Of a stretch of DNA of 64,000 bases, positions 34,888 to 46,290 are shown piece after piece. The notes under the pieces are model-generated. The model was given only the letters and a program-made list of their open reading frames with translations. It made no database searches and was not told the DNA's origin. The DNA is taken from the NCBI GenBank assembly GCA_030998015.1, contig JARWMV010000247.1, forward strand, positions 310,001 through 374,000, read 5' to 3'. The DNA is from Ceratorhiza oryzae-sativae (lineage: Eukaryota > Basidiomycota > Agaricomycetes > Cantharellales > Ceratobasidiaceae). A program made the position numbers and the translations under genes. The stretch's first letter is position 1. Each line of letters begins with the position of its first letter.

Positions 34888-37102
34888 TCAAAGCGCGGCA
34901 CGGACCCACTTGCCTCCGTCCTGAGCCTCGAGATACGGCATCAGGTCGCTAGTCAAAAAGTCGCTCGCCCACTCGCGCTTGATTTGTGCGCTGAGGTACG
35001 CTGCGGCGATATCCACGTGCTGTTGGTTGATGCCAGCCACAATCTTGGTCACGTTTGGCGAAACCTGGGAAATGACCTTGTCGACATAGGAGGCGGTGAT
35101 GACGTCGGTGGTGTCCTGGAATCCATTTGTTAACAGGGATTTCAGCGGGATCAAAAATGGGTAGCTTACAAGTTTTGCTCCAGCCTTGACCCATTGCCAG
35201 AGCTGCACACGAGCAATCTCTGCGGTCGCTGCATCCTCCATGAGGTAGTTGATGGGCACACAGCCATTGCCCGAGACCCATGCGGCGCAATACGCCAAGG
35301 CGGCCTCGACGTTGGCCTTTACACCACCCTCGGTAATCTTGCCACCCACAACTTGGTGATTGAGCAGATCAGAAGGGAGCACTGGGGCTTCTGGAGCAAT
35401 CGATGAAGGAGCGGCGTGCACATGGTACTGGTTCGGGCCATGCATGTGCTCATCGAAAATGTCCATTGCGATCTTGCAAATGAGCGGGTGTGCGATCCAA
35501 GTGCCTAGCGGCGCAAATGTGGTTACTCAAGGATAGTGTAAACCTATGATTGACGCTCACCATCATGCCCGGCCTTGACCTCACGGAGCTTGTCCGCGCG
35601 CACCTTGGCCATGGCAACCTCGTTTGCCTTTTCGTCACCCTTGATAGGGATCTGAGCAGACATACCACCCATCGCAGCAACCTTGCGCCTACGCCAAAAC
35701 CTCGTCAGCATGCAAAAAAGAAAAGCAACCCAAGCAACCAGCCAAAACCCACTTGTGGCAAGTCCGAATCAATAGCCGCACATATGCATCCATAAACGGC
35801 GTCTCCATTGTCACGCTGCTCCGATCGGGCAGAACCACACTCGCAGCTTCGGCTCGGCGTTTCTTGATAAACGAAAAGATGTAGTCCCAGCGGCCGCAAT
35901 TGAGTCCGGACGAGTGCTGACGGAGCTCGAACAGGATTTCTTCCATCTGGAACGCGGCTGGCAGAGTCTCGATCAGAACGGTCGCGCGCACGGTGCCCCG
36001 GGGCATGCGGATGTAGTCTTGGGAAAAGTTGATGATGTCATTCCAGAGCCTGGTTGGAGCACGGCAATCAGTGGGATGGAGCTTGAGGAACGAGATAGGA
36101 ACTTACCTGGCTTCTTTGTAGTGCTCCATCTTGGGGAGATAGAAGTACGGGCCGTGGCCTCGCTTGACGAGTTCATGTCCGTTGTGGAAGATGTAGAGAC
36201 CAAAGTCGAAAATTCCGCCAGACACTGGTCGGCCGTCAACGAGTAGGCGGGGTTCGTCGAGATGCCATCCACGGGGTCTACCAATCAAGGATAAGGGGAG
36301 TGTTTGAACATCGGGCAGAAGTCATTTACCGAACAATGAGAACGGCAGTTTGGCCGACCGGCTTGAGCTTGTAGTCCTTGCCGTTGGTGTTGAAATCAAT
36401 CTGGCGGCGGATCGCGTCGCGCAAGTTGACCTGGCCAGCCAACATGTTTTGGAACGTTGGCGACGAAGAGTCTATTACGCGAGGCATGAGTAATAGGTGT
36501 CATAGCTATCAAAGAGATGACATACCCTCAAAGTCGGCCATGAAGGTCTTGGCACCCGAGTTCAACGCGTTGATGACCATCTTTCGGTCGGTGGGACCAG
36601 TAATCTCGACGCGACGGTCCTCAAGGCCTGGGGCTGGGGGCGCACAAATCCAGCTGGGGTCATCTCGAATAGCAGCGGTTTCTGGAGCTGAAAGTCAATA
36701 ACGTTATGACCGGTGACGTCGAAGATAGTACCTGGAGGGAAGGTCCAAACTTTGTCAGTTTGGCCAGCGTCCAACAGCCGCTGGGCTGCTTGACGAGCAG
36801 ACAAGAGCTACGGGTACCGTGAGATAGAGCCGTGTGAGATAGTCTGAATGGCTTGCCTCTTGTCGTGTGCTATCAAAGGTGCGGTGAAGGGCGGCAATAA
36901 AGCGCAAGGCTGGTTCAGAAAGGATTTCGGATTGCGCTCCTAGAGACACCAGTTAGCACATGTCGTGTAAAGCCGACGCGGGAGCGTGTGTACCATGCAC
37001 TTTTCCTAGATAAGGATGAAATTAGAAAATGAGACGGAAAAGTCTGGATTTTCAGCAGGTGGACGTACCGAGAATTTGGACACCCTGGACAGAGGTAGAC
37101 AT
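34888..37102 (-). CDS. Malate synthase (glyoxylate cycle)
   Basis: Condenses glyoxylate with acetyl-CoA to malate, allowing growth on acetate and fatty acids. Family landmarks: [30 protein letters not shown], the signature [20 protein letters not shown] with [30 protein letters not shown] and [12 protein letters not shown]. Eleven exons: 37069-37102, 36994-37005 (12 nt), 36857-36939, 36732-36807, 36526-36687, 36330-36471, 36107-36277, 35753-36049, 35561-35688, 35170-35504, 34888-35115. They sum to 1668 nt, giving 555 aa, the usual length. Intron 36808-36856 has a GC donor (GCAAGC). The C-terminus is RAAL, not a typical SKL-type peroxisomal tripeptide. Introns are 44-64 nt. Confidence 0.93.
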
Positions 37103-37978
37103 GATGCTTTTTTTTTAGCGGCTTTGGGGAAGAGAAAAGGATAAGAGGATACCTGCCTGGGATGTGGGGCGGCAAGTATTTGTACCCGGGGGAAATTCAC
37201 ATGGGGGAGGGTTAATCCCGCGTATGCCCGGTGGGTTGCACGTGCTCATTCGAGGCATGCCTATAAGGGGCATCCCGCTAGACCCTGACTGCCCATAAGG
37301 AGTATCCCGCGTTGCGCCCAGGCCCGCCTCCACCGTCCATTACGCCTGTTCTACCCCACATGTGTGTCTGGTTTGCACCGGCCGAGATCCCGCGCGTGAG
37401 CCAGCTCACCCCGGCTTTATGGCCCAGCATTTCAGACGACAACATTTGTCCCTGTGAAATTTGGCTCACACGCCAACCGTACGCCCAACACGCCAAGCTC
37501 GAGCCGCCCAATACACTTGGCCACAGCCTGGGATTCGATCTATAAAACAGGGCGTGGGCCACGACTCTGACCGCCTTGCACGCATTGGAACTCAGTTGCT
37601 GCTCGGCGTTGCACTACGAACCTGGCTTGGCTTGAGATTGTCAGGTGTCCTGTGCGCGAACCTCAGGTCAAACCGAAATCTTCATAGTTCTACCGCACTG
37701 CAAGAACCTGATCCTCATTGTTCCGCCCATTTCCTATAAACAAGGTATGAAGACATTCGGTCATGATCGTGTCTGGATTCGCGTACGCCGTCGCTTGGAT
37801 ATGACTGAATCTAGTTTTGATTCACGTCAAATGTTCCTCAGTTGCTCGCTCTACCTGAAAATCCACTGGATGCGTTTCTCCCACCGGAATCGTTTTCATT
37901 GAACCATTTGAACGCCCAATGAAATCGAAGATATTTTCGGATTCAAACGAGCCTAGTTATCAACACCTCACGCCAAAC
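37103..37978. other. Intergenic upstream of malate synthase
   Basis: Contains the malate synthase promoter (minus strand). A TATAAAA at about 37541 on the plus strand has no recognisable gene after it. Open frames are short and unconvincing. Confidence 0.45.
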
Positions 37979-39159
37979 CTATAGAACCGACTCCACTGGC
38001 TTGGGATTCCAGCCCGGGAACAAATCATTGGACAATGGCTCTGCAACTCGACTTCTGCCCAACGCTGATTCGCGAAGCACCGCTCCAAGTACGTCACCTG
38101 GGTTCGCGGCGAGTCGGTCGTGCAACTCTTGCACCGGACGATACGTAATTTGGAGCTTTTCCTGTCATAAAGGCAATTTAGCACTAGTATTTTTACGGAA
38201 GCGCCAACATACCTTGTGTTTCTCCTCCCAAAGCTGAGCCACCTCGTTGAACGATTTGAGGTCACCCTGAATCCTGAGGACTTGGTCTTGGAGACGTTGG
38301 ATCGGTACGTGGGATAGAATGTATGCGACGTAGCTAGGGCTCCGTAAGCACAAATTTATTGACCGGGATTATTGGACTGACCGAGCAATGTCAGGCATCG
38401 TTGTCCAAGTCGCTTTGTCATCACCCGTGCCCCAAATGTCGACTTTCTTGTTCTCAAAGTCCCATCCCATGATACTACGGCCATTCAGCGACCAGAACCC
38501 TTCTAAAGGACAGATGGATATCAACTCACGGAACTAGGCAGTAATCCGGGAAAAGCCCGGTAAGCAAAACGGTGATCGGCATATTGATGCTCTTTGCGAG
38601 CTTGTGGAGGTCGCGTTTTGCCTTGAAAATCTCGGCTTCCTCTTCTCCTTCAAACGGCTACAACATATCAGAGAAATTAGCTCGGTCTTTCGAGGCACGG
38701 GACGGCCGCTTACGTCTCCAAACTCGCTCGGGATGAAGAGTTTTGCGCCAGCGGTTTTTGCTGCCTGGAGCAGCTTGGGCTATTGGTTGCTTCAGCAAGC
38801 AACAAACTCTACGACGTGCGAACCAACTAACCTGAGCGTGCGAAACACCCCCTCCGTTCAATGTAGAAAGTACAATATCGACTCCTTTGAGCACGGACAA
38901 GAGCTCCGCCTCGTCATCATAGGACACTCCATACAACGCGGCCCCTCGCTCCTTGAACGACTGGACGACCGGGTTGTCAACCTAAATCCGCAACTCTTCA
39001 GTCCATTTTTCAACCTCGATGGAATAAAGCTATACGTACCCCGGATTTCCTCGTAAGGATCCGGACTTGGAACGCCCCAGACTTGAGAAGCTCGTCGACG
39101 ACCGGTTTGCCGACATATCCGGTAGCTCCGGCAACAGCGATGGTCCTGGTTTCAGACAT
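37979..39159 (-). CDS. NmrA-like / isoflavone-reductase-like NAD(P)-binding protein
   Basis: Atypical short-chain dehydrogenase with an N-terminal Rossmann motif, IAVAGATGYVGKPVVDELL (Gly-x2-Gly-x2-Gly). It is followed by VRILTRKSG, DIVLSTLNGGGVSHAQ, PKLLQAAKTAGAKLFIPSEFGD and MPITVLLTGLFPDYCL. The C-terminal part reads MPDIARYVAYILSHVP, then LRIQGDLKSFNEV. Exons: 39040-39159, 38832-38981, 38714-38779, 38530-38657, about 38382-38502, 38213-38333, 37979-38161. The junction between exons 4 and 5 is odd: GTGAGT to TTTAG spans only 27 nt and leaves the frames one base out of register. A small deletion or error there is likely. These proteins act as redox sensors or reductases; which one cannot be told. 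Confidence 0.8.
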
Positions 39160-39923
39160 GTTGCTCTGATGTGAGTTGGTGAATTGACGAGTCTCTCCTG
39201 GACTAAATTCTGCCTTTTTATGATTCCCAGCCGGTGCGTTGCAGCATCGGAAGTCCAACGGTCATGTATGCATGTCTCCGAACGGACATGGTTTATACGG
39301 GATCAAGTGACCGAGCCCGTAGGGACTAAGCTGGATTCTCGTTATTTCGGAGGTTGAACTGAGAGCGAAACACGGCATCGTTGGCCGAACAGAACTCCAA
39401 ATCAGGGGTGCTTAGTATGGAAACCTGATGTAGCTGTGTTGTTACCTAAAATGGCAAGCCCTCGGTTATCCAAGCCCGAATCAGCTGCCAGCGATTAGTT
39501 TCTTTCTTTTGATCGAGCTCGTGCATGCCGACTGCTCCTATCGCCATTGGTAGCGATATGAAACTAGGAGCATATATTCATAAGCATATATCATATTTGG
39601 TTGGGGTAGTTCTTGTTCTAGAGTCCTTGTGCCTTCAGTGTTGGACTTGAAATCTTGCACGTGAGCGCTTTTGGGCAGCAAGGCAAGGTCACGTAGGTGG
39701 TCCGCTGCGGCCGCTTGAAAATGTCAGGTCCAAATCTATAGTTATTTTCGGATAGACAAGCTGGGCTGTAGCTTAGCGTGTCTAATTCGAGCTGCTGCTG
39801 AGGTGACCAACGTATCTTGACGTAATTCGTTTATTTTACCATATGGGTTTGATAAAGAGTAAAGAGAACGGTTTAACAACGAAAAATTTGTATTAATACA
39901 ATCATTTTTAACGGCTGCTTGGC
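39160..39923. other. Intergenic
   Basis: Separates the reductase promoter from the start of the BTB array. No gene seen. Confidence 0.5.
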
Positions 39924-40899
39924 TTATTCAGGTAGTAGTATGCACCCATCTTGTACCCATTTCTCCGCCTTGGGTAAGACCTTGGTCTTATCGCGAGCGA
40001 CGGGTGACCGTCCGGGTATCGGCGTCAGAACATTGTTATAGCTGTCGCATCTATTGCACCTGCATCCGTTCTCACAGTAGCTGAACCCCAAGCAATTACA
40101 ACACACATGATCCCCCTGAGCCACTAATTGCCCGAACTCTTCCCGCAGGCGCGATATAAAGAGGAGGCTATGAATACCGAGCTTGGTAGCCTCTTCTGTG
40201 GTTATCGGCTCCTTTCGCTCATATAAATTCGCATGAGCAGGGGCGAGCCAAGGTTTGATGTCGAATTCCCGAGCAAAGACGATCTTGTCGACATCGCTCA
40301 GCTCTTTCTCGGCCAGGGACAACAGATACGTTCGAAGGTCGCGAAAGTTCCACTTGTTAGCAAGTCGAAAGGCGGGGATGATGAGAGAAGCCTCTGGCGC
40401 CGGTTGCTGGGTTGAAAAGTGGCTAGGAAAGTGGATTGTTGTTCTGGTTATTAAAGTGGTAGTCATTCGGATGTGCTACCACAATCCACTCACGTAGCGT
40501 AGAGTACGGTCAACAAACATTCAAAATCTGACGCAGCCACACCCTCAAGCACAATCGGCTTTTCCCGGGAAGATCCCTCTTCTGTGTCTCCTTTCGCCGA
40601 GTTAAACATGTCCGCGAAAGTTTCAGACTTCATGAGCTGGTATTTGTGAACATTGAACAAAACGTCTTCGATCTTGCAAAGGAGTGAAGTGAGACAATGG
40701 CCCGCTAATGAACTTGATCAATTCAATTTACCGCGATAACCACCAGCGTATTGTCAAAGAAGAACTTCGGATGTTCTTTTCTTACAATTGATGAAGGAGG
40801 AGCCGTTGAAGGACCTGTGATTGAACGACAGATTAAATTATGCATTCCGTGCTAGAGTATAAAAGTACCCTTTTTAGTTGATCCGGGGAGTTTTGACAT
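39924..40899 (-). CDS. BTB-domain protein with C-terminal Cys-rich knuckle, array copy 1
   Basis: Exons 40869-40899, 40732-40814, 40494-40672 and 39924-40422 total 792 nt, giving 263 aa. The BTB/POZ domain spans roughly residues 22-105: HPKFFFDNTLVVIAIED, LFNVHKYQLMKSETFADMF, GVAASDFECLLTVLYAT. Then come a helical region shared by all copies (SLIIPAFRLANKWNFRDLR; VDKIVFAREFDIKPWLAPAH), a Cys-rich knuckle CCNCLGFSYCENGCRCNRC, and the tail KAEKWVQDGCIL. BTB domains usually mediate dimerisation or Cullin-3 binding; what this subfamily does is unknown. The Cys pairs suggest one zinc ion. Introns are at the same places as in the other five copies. Confidence 0.85.
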
Positions 40900-41333
40900 G
40901 AATAGGGGAATCTCGTGGATACTAGTCTGGGATCTTTCATCTAGCCACAACCTTATAAGCTACATTGGGTCGATTAGCGCGCCACTTCATTGGTGGTCCC
41001 AGCGCCTTCGCCGTATAACTGATGCCTTTAACGAGTGCCTAGACGTCATGAGTGTTAAATTTCCTGCAAGACTTCGCCAAACTGCTCAGGCTACGCCCGA
41101 TCTTGGATCCCAAACAAGTATGGAGGCTGATTTTGGCCTCGTGTCATGTCAGCTTTCTTCTATACTAGGCACAAGAGTCGGTTTGGATGCGCCGTCCTTA
41201 TAAGTTCATATCGGAGTTTCAGATGCTATCACAACGATACAACATGGCATACTGTACTTCAATTGACAAGCTGTGTCACCCAGCTGTACCAAGTATCTAC
41301 AATACCGTAGAAAAGCGATGTCAACCACAGAAA

Positions 41334-42231
41334 CTAATCGGAAAACATGCAACCCTTTTCCACCCACTTCTGCACCTTATTCTGGATAGCATGCGCCTCA
41401 GGGGGTTTGGTTGGCGGGAGGGGGCAAGAAGATGGCCCCAAGCGTTACACTTGCTGCAATACGCTTGATCATCTCTCAGAACGTACCCCGCGCACGGACC
41501 ACACAGGGATGTGTTCTGTGGGTTCGTCGAACTCGGGCGGTGAAGCTCGCGTAAACGTGATACAAGGAGAAGGCTATGAATCCCAACCTTCACTGCTTCC
41601 TCCGTGTTGAGGGGTTCTGGGCGAAGACAAAGTTGCGTGTGAGTGGGAACTAGCCACTCTGTAAGACCAAAATCGCGTGCAAAGGCGATTTTATCGACTA
41701 CGTCGAGCTTCTCTTTGGCCAGCGTCAAAAGACTATTCCTCAGATCCTCAAAGTTCCATTTGTTTGCTAGACGGAATGCGCCAGTAATCAGTGAAGCACT
41801 CAGGGTAGGTTGCTGAGACGAGAAACGTCTATGCAAGAGAAATGATCATGCGTAGATTAGCCGACCTCCGCCATTCTCAAGTCATCAATGCAGACGTACG
41901 TGGCATATAACATCGTCAACAGACTTTCAAAGTCAGCGGTAGACACTCCCAATAGTTCTATCGGGTTGTCAGGTGTAGATCCTTCCTGCGATCCTTCGGA
42001 TGGGGGTTTTGCCATGTGGAACATGTCTGAGAAGACCTCGGATTTCATGAGCTGGTACTTGTGTACGTTGAATAATGTATCTTCAACCTTGTAAAGGATG
42101 AAATTAGCTATATTGTGATATTCATAACTAGTAGATACCTTTATAATAATCGTGGAGCTATCAAAGTAGAATTTGGAGTGACGATTAGTTGTTGCGGTCG
42201 ACTTTGAGGCAACCCCGGCACTCTCTGACAT
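41334..42231 (-). CDS. BTB-domain protein with Cys knuckle, array copy 2 (C5-run frame break)
   Basis: Exons 42139-42231, 41900-42087 and 41334-41828 total 776 nt, one base short. BTB part: HSKFYFDSSTIIIK, VEDTLFNVHKYQLMKSEVF, GVSTADFESLLTMLYAT. Shared middle: GAFRLANKWNFEDLR. Knuckle: CGPCAGYV, then CSKC. In the run AACCCCCTG near 41400 the frame slips; with one more C it would continue PEAHAIQNKVQKWVEKGCMF and stop at 41334-41336. As given, the frame runs on to a stop at 41321-41323 with an unrelated tail. A homopolymer error is the simplest explanation. The 51-nt intron 42088-42138 is in frame. Confidence 0.8.
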
Positions 42232-42540
42232 TGTGTTAGATCGTAAGCTGGTGCTCGAGCTCCGTGGAAGATACCTGGAGTTTCCGCTGTGTTATGCAAA
42301 CCCATGATGATAATATACTGAGAATGATTTGTTGCGGTGGTGGTACAGCTAGAGTGTATGCCCCAGCCACGAGACTTTTATAGCCACGTCAATGATTGGC
42401 GCTGAAACGCCAACCATGGAACACTAGCCCGTGTTATGCCGTCATAACGAAAAGGGCGAAGGCAGCACGCAGCATACCACTCAATTTCACTGGAAGGGCA
42501 CTGCTCAGCCAAATCAACCCATGATCACGAGGCCCTGAGA

Positions 42541-42656
42541 GCTCATGAGCGATACCTACTATCAGGAGTGGTCACAAGGGCGGTCTCATGAGCACTCCTG
42601 ATAATAGGTTGCACTCATAAATGTAATAGTTATTTATGAGTGCTCGTGACCACGAG
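42541..42656. repeat. Cluster of four inverted repeats
   Basis: Within 116 bases lie a perfect palindrome GCTCATGAGC (42541-42550) and a 17-bp inverted pair with one mismatch (42554-42570 with 42593-42609). A perfect 11-bp pair follows (CACTCATAAAT 42612-42622 with ATTTATGAGTG 42632-42642), then CTCGTG/CACGAG around two bases (about 42643-42656). The cluster sits between BTB copies 2 and 3. It could be a small MITE-like insertion; ends and target duplication were not identified. Confidence 0.7.
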
Positions 42657-42947
42657 TGGATTTTTGCGACGGCCTATGCTAGTGTAGGTACATGCGCATG
42701 TGGCCTATTCTTAATCCACGACGTTGTAGCTTGGTATACTCGGAACGCTGTTAATATATTCAGAATGGAATCGAGCTGTGACTGTGAGTGGGTTCAGGCA
42801 ATAGCTGATTGATTGGCAAGCGATTAAGTGCTTTATAACGCTACTGTGTTAAGCGGTAAACCAGAGCACATATTTATAGCGAAGCCACGTACACAAATAG
42901 TCACATTAACCTCGAAATACATACAGGAATAGCGCACAACTCTGTTA

Positions 42948-43912
42948 TTATTCCAAGAACACGCCCCCATTATTCATCCATTTTTTTGCCTCCAATTCAA
43001 GCAATTCGTTCTTTTTAGGACCCCGGTGCAGCTCCAGAGTCTGACCCTTGTGTTTGCACCTATCGCACCTCCGGTTCCCACCATACTCCGCGTATCCAGC
43101 ACATGGTGGACATATATAGCTCTCCGAATTGGAAAGAGGCTGGGCACAAATTTGCCGAAGACGCATTATCAGCAATAGGCTATGTACTCCCAGCTTGACG
43201 GCTTCATTGGTCGTAATCGGTTTTTCGCGCTGACAGAGTTCCACATGCGCAGGTACCAACCAGTCTTGCATCCCGAATTCTCTCGCGAAAGCTATTTTGT
43301 CGACGCTCTTAAATTCTCGTTCAATTATGGGTACAAGTTGAGCCCGAAGGTCCGCAAAGTCCCACTTATCGGCTAAGCGGTAAGCGGATACCAGGAGTGA
43401 AGTGTTTAGCTTGGGTTGGTCGTTCGAAAAACGACTGGTCGGAGATGATAGTAGTCAATTAGTCCGTATCAAATGCTACTCTTGCGAAACGATACTCGCG
43501 GGGTGTATATAATAGTCAAGAGACATTCAAAGTCCGATGCTGCTACGCCTAATAATACTATTGGCTTCTCGGGAGATGATCCTTCTCTAATGCCCCCCGT
43601 GGCTAGCTCGGCATCGGCCTTGAACATGTCAGAAAAGATTTGGGACCTTATGAGGTGATGTTTATGAACACTGAACAATATGTTTTCGACCTGCACACAC
43701 AAGCCATAAGTCGAAATATTCAAATTCTGAACCACCGGATCACCTTTATCACCACGAGATCATCACTGAAGTAGAATTTAGGGTGACGAATTACTTCGCT
43801 TAACTCATCGACAACGTGCTCCTCGCCATCTATATGTTGTAAGCTATCGTAGGATCACATAGCATGATCGCGTACCATTAACGCGTCTTTTCTTATTCTC
43901 TGACGAACTCAT
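42948..43912 (-). CDS. BTB-domain protein with Cys knuckle, array copy 3
   Basis: Exons 43876-43912, 43744-43829, 43500-43690 and 42948-43434 total 801 nt, giving 266 aa, with no break. N-terminus MSSSENKKRRVND, BTB part HPKFYFSDDLVVIK, VENILFSVHKHHLIRSQIF, GVAASDFECLLTIIYTP; middle SAYRLADKWDFADLR and VDKIAFAREFGMQDWLVPAH; knuckle CPPCAGYA with CDRC; tail KKWMNNGGVFLE, where the usual Gly-Cys is Gly-Gly. The last intron (43435-43499, 65 nt) has a GC donor (GCGAGT) where copies 1, 5 and 6 have GTGAGT at the same codon position. All splice phases agree. Confidence 0.85.
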
Positions 43913-44547
43913 AGTGGACCCGGCTGGGTTGTGTTTGATAGGTCACAGGACGTACATGGTCATCACGTAGCCACCGATCAGAGACCACGGATTTCTAGGC
44001 GCTTACGTTCGCCCTGAAGCGCACCCCCACTCCTCTTGTTCTAACAGCAACCAGGGAAACAAGCGATTTTCGTCGGACCCCGGCAGCCTCGCACTTTTGG
44101 GTGGCCTGGCTGCATAGTACCCATCGCTTATATGCGTAGGTAAATTTCCCGTGTATCTTGTCCTCGTTCGTTTATTCACACTCGCTGCTTGGCTTTTCTG
44201 GCGGCTCGCAAAATAAAAATAAAAATCAGGCAATCAATTTGAGAGGATACACCCACACTCTACTCGTGTTATCCTACCTACCGCCCGCTGGATCCACCAC
44301 GCAGTTAGAGCTTTTTTGCAGTATTTGTATTACATTACAATGCTAAATTTCCCTCCAAAACGCCGACCACGAACGTTGCACACCGAGACGAATCCTAACC
44401 GATGAGCCTTAGCTCGGGCATCCAGCAGGCAGCTCGGTCCAATGGGAGACCAGGGAAGGTAACAAACTTAATTCCATACAACCGTAAATTTCAACAAAAA
44501 ACGGCCTTTCATTTGCAACACTGGTTCAATAGGCACAATTCTTACAT
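43913..44547. other. Spacer between BTB copies 3 and 4
   Basis: No gene recognised. The other array spacers (40900-41333, 42232-42947, 45499-46290, 47214-47943) are also without recognisable genes. Confidence 0.5.
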
Positions 44548-45498
44548 TCACTCAGAAGGGACACACCCATTTTCTACCCATTTTTTTACCTTTTCCGTAA
44601 TCTCATTCCGCTTGGGCTGGTCTGATGGCCCCGTTAAGACATAGGAAGAGTCTCCGCACGTCTGGCATAGGACATCAAGGCTGCCGTGAATGATACTATA
44701 TCCTGCGCAGTTGCAACACGTCCTGGTTCCTGGGGGGATGATTCGGTAGTGCAGTTCCTCTCGTACACGAGAGATGAACGCTAGGCTGTTTGTCCCAAGT
44801 TTTGCAGCTTCTGCTTCAGTGATCGGTTCGTTCCGGAGGCATAGATTAGTGTGGGCGGGTCCCAGCCAACTTCCGATGTCAAATTCGCGCCCAAACACGA
44901 TCTTGTCGACGTCGCTCATCTCCTTCTCAGCAAGAGGAATAAGATAGTTTCGAATGTCTTCAAAGGCCCATTTGTTAGCAAGTCTAAATGCGGGAATGAT
45001 GAGCGAGGCTTCTGGTGCAGGTTGATTAGTCGAAAAGTGGCTGAGAAAGGAGATGGGTGTACTAACAGGTTAGCTCGAACCGCTGGATTTAAGAACAAGA
45101 GACATCTTACGTCGCGTATAGAACTGTTAACAAGCATTCAAATTCCGATGCAAGAACTTCTTCAATTATGATCGGATTTTCTGGAGACGAGCCTTCATCG
45201 GGATCGGCTTGCGCAGCCTCGAACATATCCGCAAAAACTTTGGATTTCAGCAGCTGGTATTTGTGGACGTTGAACAAAGTATCTTCAACCTACGCGGAAG
45301 TTGTGAGTTATAAGTAAGCCATCGTGCAAAAGTGAGGCTTACCTGAAGCACAAGTAAGGTGTTATCAAAGTAGAATTTTGGATGACGTTTTGTGGCGAGC
45401 TCGCGCTTCTCACTGGCTAGGAAACGAATCAGCGAAGTTGTGAGGTCGTATAATGAATCCTTCACACCATTCTCGCTGTTTCGAATCTTGTGGACCAT
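44548..45498 (-). CDS. BTB-domain protein with Cys knuckle, array copy 4
   Basis: Exons 45343-45498, 45111-45289 and 44548-45040 total 828 nt, 275 aa. A further in-frame intron of 51 nt (GTGTGA to TCCTAG) inside the first exon would shorten it to 258 aa and match the first-exon break of copies 3 and 5. BTB part HPKFYFDNTLLVLQ, VEDTLFNVHKYQLLKSKVF, LASEFECLLTVLYAT; middle IIPAFRLANKWAFEDIR, VDKIVFGREFDIGSWLGPAH; knuckle CCNCAGYS and CQTC; tail KVKKWVENGCVPSE. No frame break. Confidence 0.85.
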
Positions 45499-46290
45499 TT
45501 TACCGCTTATATGTTCAGGAGGGACGCAAGTGCTACTTAGGAATGGGAAGGATAGTCGGACGTAGCCACTGGTTAGTTATAGCAGTGTTGATTGATGGGC
45601 GCTTGGACCCAACGTAACAACATCGTCCCGAAATGGACTTATCGCTGTCACCTGGCGCAGTACTACTACGTCACTGATTGCGCTGCATTATTTTACTTAA
45701 TTCCAAAAAGCTGCCAGCATACAAGCAGATGATCCTTGACGCATATATCCTGGCATATCTAAACCCTCACTCCCCCCAGTAGCGTCCCTTCGTGTACCAA
45801 ATGTCAAGTTTCATTTCCAGGCATTTGGATCCACTACAGTCCCAGTCACACGTCATAAAATACTTTCCAGACACTCTGAATATACATTGACAACAAACGA
45901 TCAAAATCAAATTATTATCCTGTCCGAGATATCTGTTCACGAACGTTTAGGACCAAAGTATATTTGCTTGTTAGATGCACAAGCGAATCGCGGAGCACCA
46001 TAGAAAAGCCGCACCACTTAGGAGATACTCACCACGCGTTTAAATACATCAATAGGAATCCATGCTACTCGAACAATACACATCCATCTTTCAAACTATG
46101 CTCCAATCGACTCGTCCCCTAATCTCGCCATAATCCTAAAAAATTGAATCTAGTTGACAATTTTAAGAATCTCGTGTTTATTTGTGCGAAAAAGGGAAAT
46201 CGATTTCAACGCTATGGTATAGGAGTGACGACTTCACAGAAATGATCAATGTCAGCTAATTAATTTCAAGTACAGCCAGTGTAGATAGTT

